Source of the DNA: an uncultured Draconibacterium sp.
Lineage (GTDB): Bacteria; Bacteroidota; Bacteroidia; Bacteroidales; Prolixibacteraceae
DNA length: 64,000 bases
Assembly (NCBI RefSeq): GCF_963677565.1
Contig: NZ_OY781981.1
Span: forward strand, 2,591,001-2,655,000
Reading direction: 5' to 3'
Notes under the pieces: generated by a model
The model's input: only the letters and a program-made list of their open reading frames with translations
The model's database searches: none
What the model was told of the DNA's origin: nothing
Shown here: positions 41,686 to 51,445 of the stretch, in pieces
Position numbering within the stretch: the first letter of the stretch is position 1
Layout of the letters: each line of letters starts with the position of its first letter
Position numbers and translations under genes: made by a program

Positions 41686-43476
41686 TTATGCTTTGCCGTT
41701 TTTCATCCAGCTGCCGGGAGTTGTTCCTTCCGCCTTTTTAAAGTAGGCGTTAAATACGGTTTTAGAGTTAAAGCCACTTTCGTAAGCCATTCCTAAAATA
41801 GTGAGATGGGCATTTTTCGGATTATTGGCCAGCTGTTTAAAATGCACGAACCTGAATTGATTAATAAACTCGTTAAAGTTCATTCCTGTTTTTTCATTTA
41901 TCAGGTACGAGAGTTTGTTGGGGTGAAGGTCGAGCATTTCGGCCAGCGATCGTAAGCTCAATTGTGCATTCAGAAATGGTTGTTCTGTTTTGATAAAATG
42001 AACCAGTTTTTCCAGTTGGTTATCGTTTACCGGAATAGCTGTGTCGGCTTCATTATTGCGTGAAACCGAACTTTCACCTTCATCCTCAAGTTTAAAGTTC
42101 GATACATGCAAGGAATGGAACGCGTCGAATTTTTGCAGAGCTTGTAACGATGGATCTTGCCTGAAATTAATAAGCTGTCCGCGTTTTTGAGCCACATATT
42201 TGCCCAATAGTTCTAGTGCTTCCTGCTGATGTTCGGTATTGGCCAACGCAAAAAGTTCGTACGGAACCATTTGTTGCTTGTCCTCAACAATCGACTCCCA
42301 GCTTTTTAGTGTCTCGGGCGGGAGTGTATTCAGGCCTTTGTTGAGCACATTGTAATAAATTGTTTTTGCCTCCCGGTTTGGCGTTTCGGTAATGGCTTCC
42401 AGAAATTCATTCTCTTTATTCAGCCAGATGAAACAGAGAATACGTAGTTCGCGCGCCAGAACAAAATCCGGATTAATTTGTAAAGCCTTTTCCACGTATT
42501 TCAGCGCTGCATCAAATTTGCTTTGATAATAGTTAATATGCGAAAGTGTGTAATAATGATTCGCGGAAAGCGGATCAACTTTCATCGCTTTTTGAATATA
42601 TTCCTCGGCTTGTTTAAAATAGCCGTGCGACATTAATAACTCGGCCATTGCTTCCAGCCCGTCGGTATATTTCGGGTGCTGATTTAATGTATCGAGCAGT
42701 TGTTTGTATGTGGCTTTAAAATCCCACTCCATCCAAAAAGTGCGGCCAATAAACGACATGCCATATTCCGGAAGCGATTTATCGAGATCGCTGGCAATCA
42801 TAAAATTTTTGATGGCTATTTCAAAACCTTCTTCAGCCGGCATATACCCCCAGGCAGCCAGCAAACCGTAACTTTGCACCAACCCGTAATAAGCGCGCGC
42901 AAATTTCGGATCGTGCTGTACCGAAGCTTCGTAATATTTTGTTGCTTCGGCTATCGAAATGGCATCCCATTTTAATTGATAAAAATGACCTTTCAGGAAA
43001 AGCTCATATGCTTTTATATTGGTAGTTGGCTCACTTACCAGGTGTTCCTGTATGTTGAAGTGCCCGAAGTTCTCACGAATTTGGTTGGCAATAAGCAGGC
43101 TAATTTCATCCTGCAGTGCAAAAATATCTTCCATCTCGCGATCAAAATTTTTCGACCAGTAGTGTGTCCCATCCGCCGCGTTTATTAACTGAGCTGTAAT
43201 TCGAACCCGGCTTTGAACCTTCCGCACACTGCCTTCCAGCACCGATGAAACATCTAGTTGTCGGCCAATTTCGCGCACATCAACGTGCTTGCCTTTAAAA
43301 GCAAACGACGAGGTACGCGCAATAACTTTTAATCCATCAATTTTGGTTAATGCATTAATTATTTCTTCGGTTATACCATCGCTGAAATATTCGTTGTCCG
43401 GATCGGAACTCATATTCACGAAAGGGAGAACAACAATGGATTTGTCGGTATGTTTATGGGAATTTGTTTCACCCAT
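41686..43476 (-). CDS. Three-part regulator: TolB-like N-terminus, TPR repeats, AraC-type DNA-binding C-terminus
   Basis: The 596-residue protein starts with the TolB/FlgO-like module found in some adenylate cyclases and TPR regulators (IVVLPFVNMSSDPDNEYFSD, VIARTSSFAFKGKHVDVREI, VLEGSVRKVQSRVRITAQLI). It continues with TPR repeats (about 150-430, for example YFKQAEEYIQKAMKVDPLSA) and ends in an AraC HTH (about 490-595, with LSLRSLAEMLDLHPNKLSYL and GMAYESGFNSKTVFNAYFKK). There is no signal peptide. It probably senses a protein or envelope signal and controls the minus-strand genes that follow. That is inference. Confidence 0.85.
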   Translation of the reverse strand: MGETNSHKHTDKSIVVLPFVNMSSDPDNEYFSDGITEEIINALTKIDGLKVIARTSSFAFKGKHVDVREIGRQLDVSSVLEGSVRKVQSRVRITAQLINAADGTHYWSKNFDREMEDIFALQDEISLLIANQIRENFGHFNIQEHLVSEPTTNIKAYELFLKGHFYQLKWDAISIAEATKYYEASVQHDPKFARAYYGLVQSYGLLAAWGYMPAEEGFEIAIKNFMIASDLDKSLPEYGMSFIGRTFWMEWDFKATYKQLLDTLNQHPKYTDGLEAMAELLMSHGYFKQAEEYIQKAMKVDPLSANHYYTLSHINYYQSKFDAALKYVEKALQINPDFVLARELRILCFIWLNKENEFLEAITETPNREAKTIYYNVLNKGLNTLPPETLKSWESIVEDKQQMVPYELFALANTEHQQEALELLGKYVAQKRGQLINFRQDPSLQALQKFDAFHSLHVSNFKLEDEGESSVSRNNEADTAIPVNDNQLEKLVHFIKTEQPFLNAQLSLRSLAEMLDLHPNKLSYLINEKTGMNFNEFINQFRFVHFKQLANNPKNAHLTILGMAYESGFNSKTVFNAYFKKAEGTTPGSWMKNGKA

Positions 43477-43567
43477 TTTGGTTGCTAGTTACGTATGTGA
43501 TGTATCTAACAAAATAAATGATTCTTGGTTGATAACAAACAGAAAATAATGTGTAAAATTTAAATGC

Positions 43568-43903
43568 TTAAAGCTTTTTCTTTTTTACTGATGCAACAAC
43601 TACATACACTAGTAATGAAGCAGAAATTCCAAAAATATTGGCATCAAGTTGCAGCGGAAGTTTTAATCCCGAAAGAATAAGAAATAAAGTAATGGAACCA
43701 CCGGTTAACATCGATAATAAAGCTGCCAGCTTATTTGGCTGTTTTGAAAAAAGGGCCGCCAACACCGGAATAATCATGCCCGAAACCATAAATGAATAGG
43801 AGTGAAGCATTAAATCCAATACGCTGGTCATTTTTAACGCCAGCAACAATGCAATTGAGCCGATTATCAGTGTGAGTTGAAAAGTTCTTTGTTTAAACCA
43901 CAA
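43568..43903 (-). pseudogene. Sodium:solute symporter, C-terminal remnant
   Basis: Only about 110 codons remain, with three membrane helices typical of the C-terminus of sodium:solute symporters (MLHSYSFMVSGMIIPVLAAL, LLSMLTGGSITLFLILSGL, IFGISASLLVYVVVASVKKK). Full members are about 450-550 residues. The frame is closed by a TAG just upstream of a TTG, and no matching sequence continues to the right, where an A+T-rich gene begins 36 nt away. It is probably a truncation left by a rearrangement. Confidence 0.72.
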
Positions 43904-43939
43904 TCTCTATCTTTGAAATAAAATGATATACATCGTATC

Positions 43940-45103
43940 TTAGGTGTCAGTGAAATCGATCGACTTTTTTATGTAAAACAAACTCTTGTAGTCTTTTAAT
44001 CCTTCAAATTCTTTTGAAGTATAGGAACCTGCAGTCATAAAACCATATTTTTCATGGAAACTTATAGAGGCTTTATTTCTGTATGGTTCAATTGCAATAA
44101 AAGCCGAATATATTCCAAAGGGGAATTCTTCTTCTATAAATTCGTATAAAGAGCTACCAACTCCCATTCCTCGATAATCAATATCGGATGCAATAGTCAA
44201 TATATGAACGTGTTTATTTCTTTTTATTAATTTTAAATGTTCATCATCAAGCCAATCGGTATGTTGTAATAGCTTGTCTAAATAGGTGCTATTTTGATCA
44301 ACAATTTCCATAAATCCAATAATTTTGTTGGGCTTCTGATTTCTTAATTTACACACATAAAATGAGCTACTATTATTTTTAATCCTGTCTATAAGATTGT
44401 CAACATTGATTGGACTTAATAGAAAACCTCCGTCTGTTTCTATTATTGCGTTTCTTTTCAAAATGTTTCTGTTGTGTATTGATGCAATTGTTTCAAAATC
44501 TTCCTCTACAGCTTGTTCTATTTTTAGTTGATTTGTATTTGTTCTTAGTGTGCTAAAACCAATAATTCTGGTAAGAGAATAAGCCGATATAACAATTGCT
44601 GCATTTAATAAATAACTTTCGATATTCAAGCCTAGTATAAAAACAGAAGTGCACCCCCAAATAATAATGTTTATCAACTTCTCTATAATCCAGTTCCGCT
44701 GATTCACGAACTTTAGATTATCTTCGTTTCTATTCTCAAATATGTAGTTTAGGGTCCAAATTAAATCAAAAGTTGAAATAGAAAGCATTAATAGGGTTAG
44801 GGTATTTATTTTATAGAAAAAAGAAAAAAGTAATAAGATGTTAATAAGAATAAGGAAATCAATGATAAATTCTCGTTTTGTAGTTTTTACTTTTTCTTGA
44901 ATATATTCAATCCAATCCAACCAATATCTAATGGCCACATAAATAACAAATAAGCCCAGAAAAACATCAACGAAACCATCAATTTCTGAAAAATTGAACC
45001 TTTTAGTATTTCGAAAAATCATATTTCCTAATCCAATTCCAATTAGTAGAATATACATTTCGTTAACAAATCGAGATATAGTTTCGCTTTTTTTATGTTT
45101 CAT
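43940..45103 (-). CDS. Membrane protein with C-terminal GNAT acetyltransferase domain
   Basis: The 387-residue protein has about five or six N-terminal membrane helices (residues about 10-190, such as MYILLIGIGLGNMIF and FIIDFLILINILLLFSFFY), then a cytoplasmic GNAT domain (about 200-380). GNAT motif A is visible: ILTIASDIDYRGMGVGSSLY, with RGMGVG binding the CoA pyrophosphate, followed by NKASISFHEKYGFM. The gene is visibly richer in A+T than its neighbours and abuts a truncated symporter gene, which suggests acquisition. The substrate is unknown. Confidence 0.8.
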   Translation of the reverse strand: MKHKKSETISRFVNEMYILLIGIGLGNMIFRNTKRFNFSEIDGFVDVFLGLFVIYVAIRYWLDWIEYIQEKVKTTKREFIIDFLILINILLLFSFFYKINTLTLLMLSISTFDLIWTLNYIFENRNEDNLKFVNQRNWIIEKLINIIIWGCTSVFILGLNIESYLLNAAIVISAYSLTRIIGFSTLRTNTNQLKIEQAVEEDFETIASIHNRNILKRNAIIETDGGFLLSPINVDNLIDRIKNNSSSFYVCKLRNQKPNKIIGFMEIVDQNSTYLDKLLQHTDWLDDEHLKLIKRNKHVHILTIASDIDYRGMGVGSSLYEFIEEEFPFGIYSAFIAIEPYRNKASISFHEKYGFMTAGSYTSKEFEGLKDYKSLFYIKKSIDFTDT

Positions 45104-45448
45104 TTCGATCTTGTATTGAATTATTTGAGATTAGATTTTATATTAATCTGTTAAATAAGAATATGTAAAGTTGAGTATTTTCTTCTAAAAATAACACTGA
45201 ATTTTAAACAATATCTGTTTAATCTTTTTTATAAAAGAAATTGATTTCGAATGTTGCTTTTTAATTTGGAGTAATATTCAAATTGAAAATAGTTTCTATG
45301 CGAACAAAATTACTAAAAAAACATGGCTTGCAAGTTCAACTGAGTATTAAATTCATTGTTAATATTGAATTCATATACACATAATGTAAATTTGTGTGGA
45401 TAACGATATATTTGTAGATTAAATTAATTCCTATAGAAATAATAATAT
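45104..45448. promoter_or_regulatory. A+T-rich intergenic region with promoter box for trehalose genes
   Basis: This 345-bp gap is very A+T-rich. TATATTTG at 45407-45414 matches TAnnTTTG, 35 nt before the OtsA-OtsB start. A TTG lies 12 nt before it, too close for the standard spacing. A 28-codon frame at 45298 is not convincing. No other structure was seen. Confidence 0.45.
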
Positions 45449-47650
45449 ATGAGTAAATTAGTAATTGCCTCTAACAGGCTGCCGGTAATGATAAACAGAG
45501 ATGACGATGGTATGACTATTAAACCAAGTGCCGGAGGTTTGGCTACGGGTTTAAAATCATATCATAAAGAAGGAAACAGTGTTTGGATTGGCTGGCCGGG
45601 AGTAATGCCCGAAACAAAAGCAGAAGCTAAAGAAGTTACAGCCTTACTCGAAACCGAACAGTGTCTACCCGTATTTTTGAACGAAGAGCTGATTACGAAT
45701 TATTACGATGGATTCAGCAATGCTACTCTGTGGCCCTTGTTTCATTATTTTGCTGAATTTGCCGAGTTTAATGAAACTTACTGGCAATCGTATTGCGAAG
45801 TAAACGAGCTTTTTGCAAAAACCATTATTGAGAATGCTGAAGAAAACGATATTGTTTGGGTGCATGATTATCAACTTTTGCTTTTACCGCAAATCCTTCG
45901 TGAAAAACGTCCCGACCTAACCATTGGCTTCTTTTTGCATATACCGTTTCCATCGTACGAATTGATTCGTATTTTACCCTGGCGCGAGAAACTGGTTGAT
46001 GGTTTACTTGGCGCCGATCTGATTGGTTTTCACACTTACGATTATGCCCGACACTTTATAAGTTCTGTAAAACGACTGCTGGGATATGACGTTGATTTTA
46101 ACCAGATTAAACTTGAAGGCCGACAGGTATTTATCGATGTATTTCCAATGGGAATCGACTTTGAAAAATTTGAATCGCAGGCACTTGCCATCCAAAGTAA
46201 ACCGATTCAGGAGCGATCAAAAGAACACCAGGATATCGACCGTTTTTTGTTGAGCATGCCCAACCGGAAATTGATCCTTTCGATCGACCGACTGGATTAT
46301 ACCAAAGGAATTCCGCAACGTTTGCACGCTTTCAGGTACTTTCTTGAAAAACATCCTGAATACAGAGAGAAAGTGTCTTTAATCATGCTGACAGTTCCTT
46401 CGCGTACGGATGTCGAACAATACCAAAATCTTAAAAACGAAGTTGATGTACTGGTTGGTAATATCAATGGTGAGTTCGGTACATTAAACTGGAATCCGGT
46501 AATTTATTTCTACCGTTCTGTTCCTTTCGAGAACCTGATTGAATTATACAGCTCGGCAGATGTGGCCTTGCTTACACCACTTCGAGACGGGATGAACCTT
46601 GTAGCCAAAGAATACCTGGCATCAAAGGTAAACCGGAAAGGTGTGTTAATATTGAGCGAAATGGCGGGCGCTGCAAAAGAGTTAGGAGAAGCTATTTCTG
46701 TAAACCCGAATAATATTCCGGATACAGCCGAGGCTATTTATAAAGCGCTGGTTATGTCGGACAGCGAAAGCGAGAAAGCTATTACTACCATGCAACAACG
46801 CATTAAACGCTACGACATTCATAAATGGGCATCAGAGTTTATGAATGCACTTCATAAAACCATCGAGAAAAGATCTGAACATCATGCCCGGAAATTAACT
46901 GCAAGAATAAAAAATAAGATACAGACTGAATTTACCGAGGCAAAGTCAAGAGTATTGTTTTTGGATTACGACGGAACACTTCAACGTTTTTATGATAATC
47001 CACAGGCTGCCAGTCCGGATAAAGAACTTTATGGTCTTCTTGATAATATGGCAGAAGATAAAAAAACGAAGTTGGTACTGGTAAGCGGTCGCGACAGGGA
47101 AACATTTAATCGTTGGTTTGGCAATAAAAAATATACTTTGATTGCAGAGCACGGTGCATGGTTAAAAGAAGTTGACAAAGGATGGGTTGAGCGAAAACCT
47201 GTACATACCGAATGGAAAGAAAATATTTTACCGGTTCTTGAATCATATGTGGATCGTACACCAGGAAGTTTGATAGAAGAAAAAACCTACTCGCTGGTAT
47301 GGCATTACCGAAGAGCAGATATAGAACTTGGAGTATTACGTGCTTTGGAGTTGGTGCATGATATTTCAAACTTAATTTTTAACCAGGATCTGGAAATTCT
47401 TGAAGGAAAGAAAGTTGTTGAAATTAAGGTTTCAGGTATTAATAAGGGAACTGCAGCTTCTGAATTCCTTTATGGAAATTCATCCGACTTTATTATGGCT
47501 TTAGGCGACGACTGGACTGATGAATTCCTGTTTAAAGAATTACCGGAACAGTCGCACACTGTTAAAGTGGGTAGCGAAAATTCGGCTGCCAAATATTACC
47601 TCAATAATTACAAAGAGGTTAGAAGTTTCTTAGGAAGTCTTGTAAAATGA
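45449..47650 (+). CDS. Bifunctional trehalose-6-phosphate synthase / trehalose-6-phosphatase
   Basis: The 733-residue fusion has a GT20 domain (about 1-475: VIASNRLPVMINRDDDG, NSVWIGWPG, VWVHDYQLLLLPQILRE, DGMNLVAKEYLA) and a C-terminal HAD phosphatase (from about 500: FLDYDGTLQRF with the nucleophilic Asp near 506, LVSGRDRETF, ALGDDWTDEFLF). It would make trehalose from UDP-glucose and glucose 6-phosphate in two steps. It is followed 67 nt later by a GH15 enzyme, pairing synthesis with possible breakdown. Another sugar-phosphate acceptor cannot be excluded. Confidence 0.93.
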   Translation: MSKLVIASNRLPVMINRDDDGMTIKPSAGGLATGLKSYHKEGNSVWIGWPGVMPETKAEAKEVTALLETEQCLPVFLNEELITNYYDGFSNATLWPLFHYFAEFAEFNETYWQSYCEVNELFAKTIIENAEENDIVWVHDYQLLLLPQILREKRPDLTIGFFLHIPFPSYELIRILPWREKLVDGLLGADLIGFHTYDYARHFISSVKRLLGYDVDFNQIKLEGRQVFIDVFPMGIDFEKFESQALAIQSKPIQERSKEHQDIDRFLLSMPNRKLILSIDRLDYTKGIPQRLHAFRYFLEKHPEYREKVSLIMLTVPSRTDVEQYQNLKNEVDVLVGNINGEFGTLNWNPVIYFYRSVPFENLIELYSSADVALLTPLRDGMNLVAKEYLASKVNRKGVLILSEMAGAAKELGEAISVNPNNIPDTAEAIYKALVMSDSESEKAITTMQQRIKRYDIHKWASEFMNALHKTIEKRSEHHARKLTARIKNKIQTEFTEAKSRVLFLDYDGTLQRFYDNPQAASPDKELYGLLDNMAEDKKTKLVLVSGRDRETFNRWFGNKKYTLIAEHGAWLKEVDKGWVERKPVHTEWKENILPVLESYVDRTPGSLIEEKTYSLVWHYRRADIELGVLRALELVHDISNLIFNQDLEILEGKKVVEIKVSGINKGTAASEFLYGNSSDFIMALGDDWTDEFLFKELPEQSHTVKVGSENSAAKYYLNNYKEVRSFLGSLVK

Positions 47651-47717
47651 TAGTTAAAAAAAGAACTGTACAAAAGGTTTCTAATTATACTTAATCAATT
47701 TTCACTAGGTTGCGACC

Positions 47718-49523
47718 ATGGATAATTTGAACTACGCAATGATCGGAAATTGCAAGAGTGCTGCATTAATTTCCGATAAAGGATCGATTGACTGGTGTTG
47801 TTTACCCGACTTTAACTCTTCGTCGGTATTTGCCAAAATTTTGGATGAAAAGAAAGGCGGGAGCCTTGAGTTTTTGGTTGATGACAGTTACGAGATAAAA
47901 CAAACTTACATTAGAACAACAAATATTGTTTCCACATTTTTCAAAAATGAAGATTCGTGTTTTGAGGTGGTAGACTTTATGCCTCGTTATAAAACAAATG
48001 AGTTTGGCTACTTTACACCGCCCGAAATTATCCGTTACATCAAATACAAATGGGGCAAGCCAACTTTTAAAATCAGGTATAATCCAAAGGTTGAGTATGC
48101 ACGGTTTAAAACCAATACGGTTGTTGATGAAGAATACATAAAATGTTATACTACAGAAGGTGATTATGACTCGCTGTATCTGTATACCGACCTTGATAAA
48201 CAAGCGATTGTAAACGAAGATGAAATTACTTTAACCGATAACGCATTTGTACTTGTATCGTACGATCAAAAGTTGCTTAATCAAACGCTCGACAGGCAGT
48301 ATCTGAAACTTCAGAAAACAAAAGTGTACTGGTTGGAGTGGGCTAATAAACTAACTTCTTTTACGAAGTACAACAGCGAGATTGTTAGAAGCGCACTGGT
48401 GTTGAAACTGTTGAGCTACGATAAATCGGGAGCCGTTTTAGCAGCGGCTACTACTTCGTTGCCCGAAACAATTGGGGAGGAACGGAACTGGGATTACCGT
48501 TTTTGCTGGATCCGCGATGCCTCGATGGTTATTAAAGTAATGTCGAGTTTGGGGCATCTGAATACCGTAAAACGATTCATGCGTTTTATTATCGATATCA
48601 TTCCCGATAAGGATGAAAAGATACAGATTATGTACGGAATTAACCGCGAGAAAAAGCTTGAGGAAGAGGTGCTTGAGCATTTAAGTGGTTACCAGGATTC
48701 GTATCCGGTGCGGGTTGGAAATGCTGCTTACGTTCAAAAACAGAATGATATTTATGGAATTCTGATGGATGTGATTTACCAGCAATTTACAGAGTTTAAA
48801 ATCTCGCTGGAAGACAGTGAATCGCTTTGGACAATTGTTAGAAGTATTGTTAAAACCGTTGCCAATAACTGGACCAAACCAGATAAGGGGATTTGGGAGA
48901 TAAGAACGGATGAAAAACATTTTACCTTTTCAAAAGTACTTTGTTGGGTTGCAATCGACAGAGCAATAAAAATCGCTGACTTCATTCATAAAGATAACTA
49001 CGTGAGTGAATGGCAATCGTTGGCGGATACTATTAAGTCGGATATTTTCGATAATGCCTGGAATGAAAAAGTGGGGGCATATACTCAAGCCTATGGTTCT
49101 GATGATTTGGATGCATCAACACTTTTAATGCAATCATACGGATTTATCGATGCAAAAGACGAAAGGTTTATTCGAACCGTTCAGGCAACCGAGCGTGAAC
49201 TGTGTTATGAAGGCTTAATGTACAGGTATAAAAATCAGGACGACTTTGGTTTGCCAAGCTCTTCTTTTACCATCTGCACATTTTGGTTGATTAATGCACT
49301 GGATGCTACCAGACAGCGTAAAAAAGCGAAAAAATTATTCGATCAACTGCTGTCGTATAGCAATCATGTGGGGCTTTTTAGCGAGGATATCGATTTCAAA
49401 ACCAAACGTTTATTAGGGAACTTTCCACAGGCTTATTCGCATTTGGCACTTATTGAAACCGCCATTAATTTAGCGAAGGGTGAAACAACTGAGGATGAGC
49501 AAATTTTGGATGCAATTCATTAG
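47718..49523 (+). CDS. Glycoside hydrolase family 15 protein, possible trehalase
   Basis: The 601-residue GH15 enzyme has the N-terminal beta-sandwich (YAMIGNCKSAALISDKGSID, WCCLPDFNSSSVFAKILD) and the (alpha/alpha)6 barrel with NWDYRFCWIRDASMVIKVM, and ends with GNFPQAYSHLALIETAINL. There is no signal peptide, so it is cytoplasmic. Family members include glucoamylases, glucodextranases and trehalases. The neighbouring trehalose synthesis fusion makes trehalase attractive, but glucoamylase-type activity on other alpha-glucans is possible. Confidence 0.87.
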   Translation: MDNLNYAMIGNCKSAALISDKGSIDWCCLPDFNSSSVFAKILDEKKGGSLEFLVDDSYEIKQTYIRTTNIVSTFFKNEDSCFEVVDFMPRYKTNEFGYFTPPEIIRYIKYKWGKPTFKIRYNPKVEYARFKTNTVVDEEYIKCYTTEGDYDSLYLYTDLDKQAIVNEDEITLTDNAFVLVSYDQKLLNQTLDRQYLKLQKTKVYWLEWANKLTSFTKYNSEIVRSALVLKLLSYDKSGAVLAAATTSLPETIGEERNWDYRFCWIRDASMVIKVMSSLGHLNTVKRFMRFIIDIIPDKDEKIQIMYGINREKKLEEEVLEHLSGYQDSYPVRVGNAAYVQKQNDIYGILMDVIYQQFTEFKISLEDSESLWTIVRSIVKTVANNWTKPDKGIWEIRTDEKHFTFSKVLCWVAIDRAIKIADFIHKDNYVSEWQSLADTIKSDIFDNAWNEKVGAYTQAYGSDDLDASTLLMQSYGFIDAKDERFIRTVQATERELCYEGLMYRYKNQDDFGLPSSSFTICTFWLINALDATRQRKKAKKLFDQLLSYSNHVGLFSEDIDFKTKRLLGNFPQAYSHLALIETAINLAKGETTEDEQILDAIH

Positions 49524-49546
49524 TGGCCCGGTATAAAATATAGTAA

Positions 49547-50035
49547 TTATTGGTCGCTGTTGGCTTCAAGCTCGGGATCCAGGGTAATCATTGGAGATGC
49601 TTCTATTTTCTCAATATCGAGTATTTTAACCAGTGTATTTAAGCCAGCTTCCACGGTAGCTAGTTCATTTTCGTTAAGTTGTAAGAGCTTTTCATTAAGT
49701 TGTTCGTGTAACAATGAAGGTATAGTGCTAAGTAACTTATCACCGGAAGAAGTAAGTGTAATATTTACAACGCGTTTATCGCCGGTTTTCGGAAGCCTGG
49801 CCAGGTAACCTTTTTTTTCCAGTCGGTTTATAATGCCGCTAACAGTACTTGGATTCAGGTTCAGATACTTTCTTATTTCGCCCTGTGTAGATTGATAATT
49901 TGGCGATTCATGTAAAAAACTCAAACAAAGAACCTGAGGAATACTCACGCCGTGTTCTTTCTGTATTTTTTTCGATTCGATGTCGACTGAACGAACTATT
50001 TTCCTGATTTTGATTAAAATATCCGTGGTTTCCAT
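49547..50035 (-). CDS. MarR-family transcriptional regulator
   Basis: The 162-residue winged-helix regulator has the central DNA-binding segment STQGEIRKYLNLNPSTVSGI followed by INRLEKKGYLARLPKTGDKR and a dimerising C-terminal helix. The start is taken as ATG 50035. A TTG five codons upstream is possible. It converges on the GH15 gene and is divergent from dinB. Targets and ligand are not evident. Confidence 0.88.
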   Translation of the reverse strand: METTDILIKIRKIVRSVDIESKKIQKEHGVSIPQVLCLSFLHESPNYQSTQGEIRKYLNLNPSTVSGIINRLEKKGYLARLPKTGDKRVVNITLTSSGDKLLSTIPSLLHEQLNEKLLQLNENELATVEAGLNTLVKILDIEKIEASPMITLDPELEANSDQ

Positions 50036-50227
50036 TTTCTTCGTATACAAATTTTTTTGCTAATATAATGTGAATTCGGGATAAGCTATCGTTGCAGCTT
50101 TAGAATTTTATTTCGGAGATGATTTATAATTTTGCAGAGCAGTGTGGAAAACTACGATAACCCGGTGTTAAAAATGGAAAGTTTGTTGTTGTTCCGGATA
50201 TTATTCAACGTATGCGATTAGAATAAA

Positions 50228-51310
50228 ATGCAGGTAGAGCCAAACAGAAAAATAATACATGTTGATATGGATGCATTTTTTGCATCGGTAGAACAGCTGG
50301 ATCATCCGGAACTGCGCGGAAAGCCAATTGCAGTGGGAGGCACCAGTGACAGAGGAGTTGTTGCAGCTGCCAGTTACGAAGCCCGAAAATTTGGGGTGCG
50401 CTCTGCAATGTCATCAAAAGTGGCAAAACGTAAGTGCCCCGATCTTATTTTTGTAAAACATCGTTTCGACCGATACAAAGAGATTTCTTCACAAATAAGG
50501 AGCATCTTTTTAGAGTATACCGATTTGGTTGAACCACTCTCGCTTGATGAGGCTTACCTCGATGTAACTTATGCTAAAAAAGGCAAACCATCAGCAACTT
50601 TAATAGCAAAGGAGATCCGTCAGCGTATTCTCTCCGAAACCGGATTGACGGCATCGGCAGGAGTTTCGTACAATAAGTTTCTTGCAAAAGTGGCATCAGA
50701 TGTAAACAAACCCAACGGAATGTTTGTGGTTACTCCTGATAAAGCACAGGCTTTTATTGATCAGCTGGAGATCAAAAAGTTTTTTGGTATTGGAAAAGTT
50801 ACAGCAAAAAAACTGAATGAGATTGGTGTTAGGTACGGACGCGATCTTAAACTGGTTGACAGGCTGGAGCTCACAAGAATGTTTGGTAAAGCCGGCAACT
50901 ATTATTACAACATCTGTCGTGGAATTGATAACAGAGAGGTACAGCCATCACGCGAACGGAAATCGGTTGGTGCTGAAAATACTTTTTCGCAGGATTTATT
51001 TTTAGAGGAAGAATTAAAAAAGCAACTGTTAATAATTGCGGAAAAAGTATGGGGGAGAGCATCCCGGGAGGATGTAAAAGCCAGAACGGTTACGCTAAAG
51101 TTTAAATATGCCGATTTTGAACAACACACACGCAGTAAAACCATTGAGCCATATATTAATTCGAAAGATATTTTTATTCGCGAAAGCATGAAACTAATGA
51201 GTTCGGAAGGTGGTTTTATAAAAGGTATAAGATTACTTGGACTGACGCTTTCTAATTTTTTGCATGAGCAGGAGGGAGAAAAGGGCGTTCAGTTGGTAAT
51301 CGAATTTTGA
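50228..51310 (+). CDS. dinB: DNA polymerase IV (Y family)
   Basis: The 360-residue translesion polymerase has the catalytic blocks HVDMDAFFASVEQLDHPELR, PLSLDEAYLDVT (with the metal-binding acidic pair), ASAGVSYNKFLAKVASDVNKPNG, and the little-finger domain ending near the C-terminus. It lacks a clear long beta-clamp tail. RKSVGAENTFSQDL is the usual link to the little finger. It could be SOS-controlled, but no LexA box was identified. Confidence 0.95.
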   Translation: MQVEPNRKIIHVDMDAFFASVEQLDHPELRGKPIAVGGTSDRGVVAAASYEARKFGVRSAMSSKVAKRKCPDLIFVKHRFDRYKEISSQIRSIFLEYTDLVEPLSLDEAYLDVTYAKKGKPSATLIAKEIRQRILSETGLTASAGVSYNKFLAKVASDVNKPNGMFVVTPDKAQAFIDQLEIKKFFGIGKVTAKKLNEIGVRYGRDLKLVDRLELTRMFGKAGNYYYNICRGIDNREVQPSRERKSVGAENTFSQDLFLEEELKKQLLIIAEKVWGRASREDVKARTVTLKFKYADFEQHTRSKTIEPYINSKDIFIRESMKLMSSEGGFIKGIRLLGLTLSNFLHEQEGEKGVQLVIEF

Positions 51311-51445
51311 TAATCGAAGGACAAATAATAGTTTATGAATTACATTATTTGCTTTAACTCTCGTATCTTTCCTGCTAATTATTAATAACGCAGACCGACA
51401 GGAAGGAACACTTCTCACTTCGGTCTTCTGACTTCAAGCTTCATC

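Noticed and set aside
45298..45384. 28-codon frame before the trehalose genes
   Set aside because: There is no ribosome-binding signal, the composition is that of the surrounding A+T-rich spacer, and the frame overlaps the likely promoter region.
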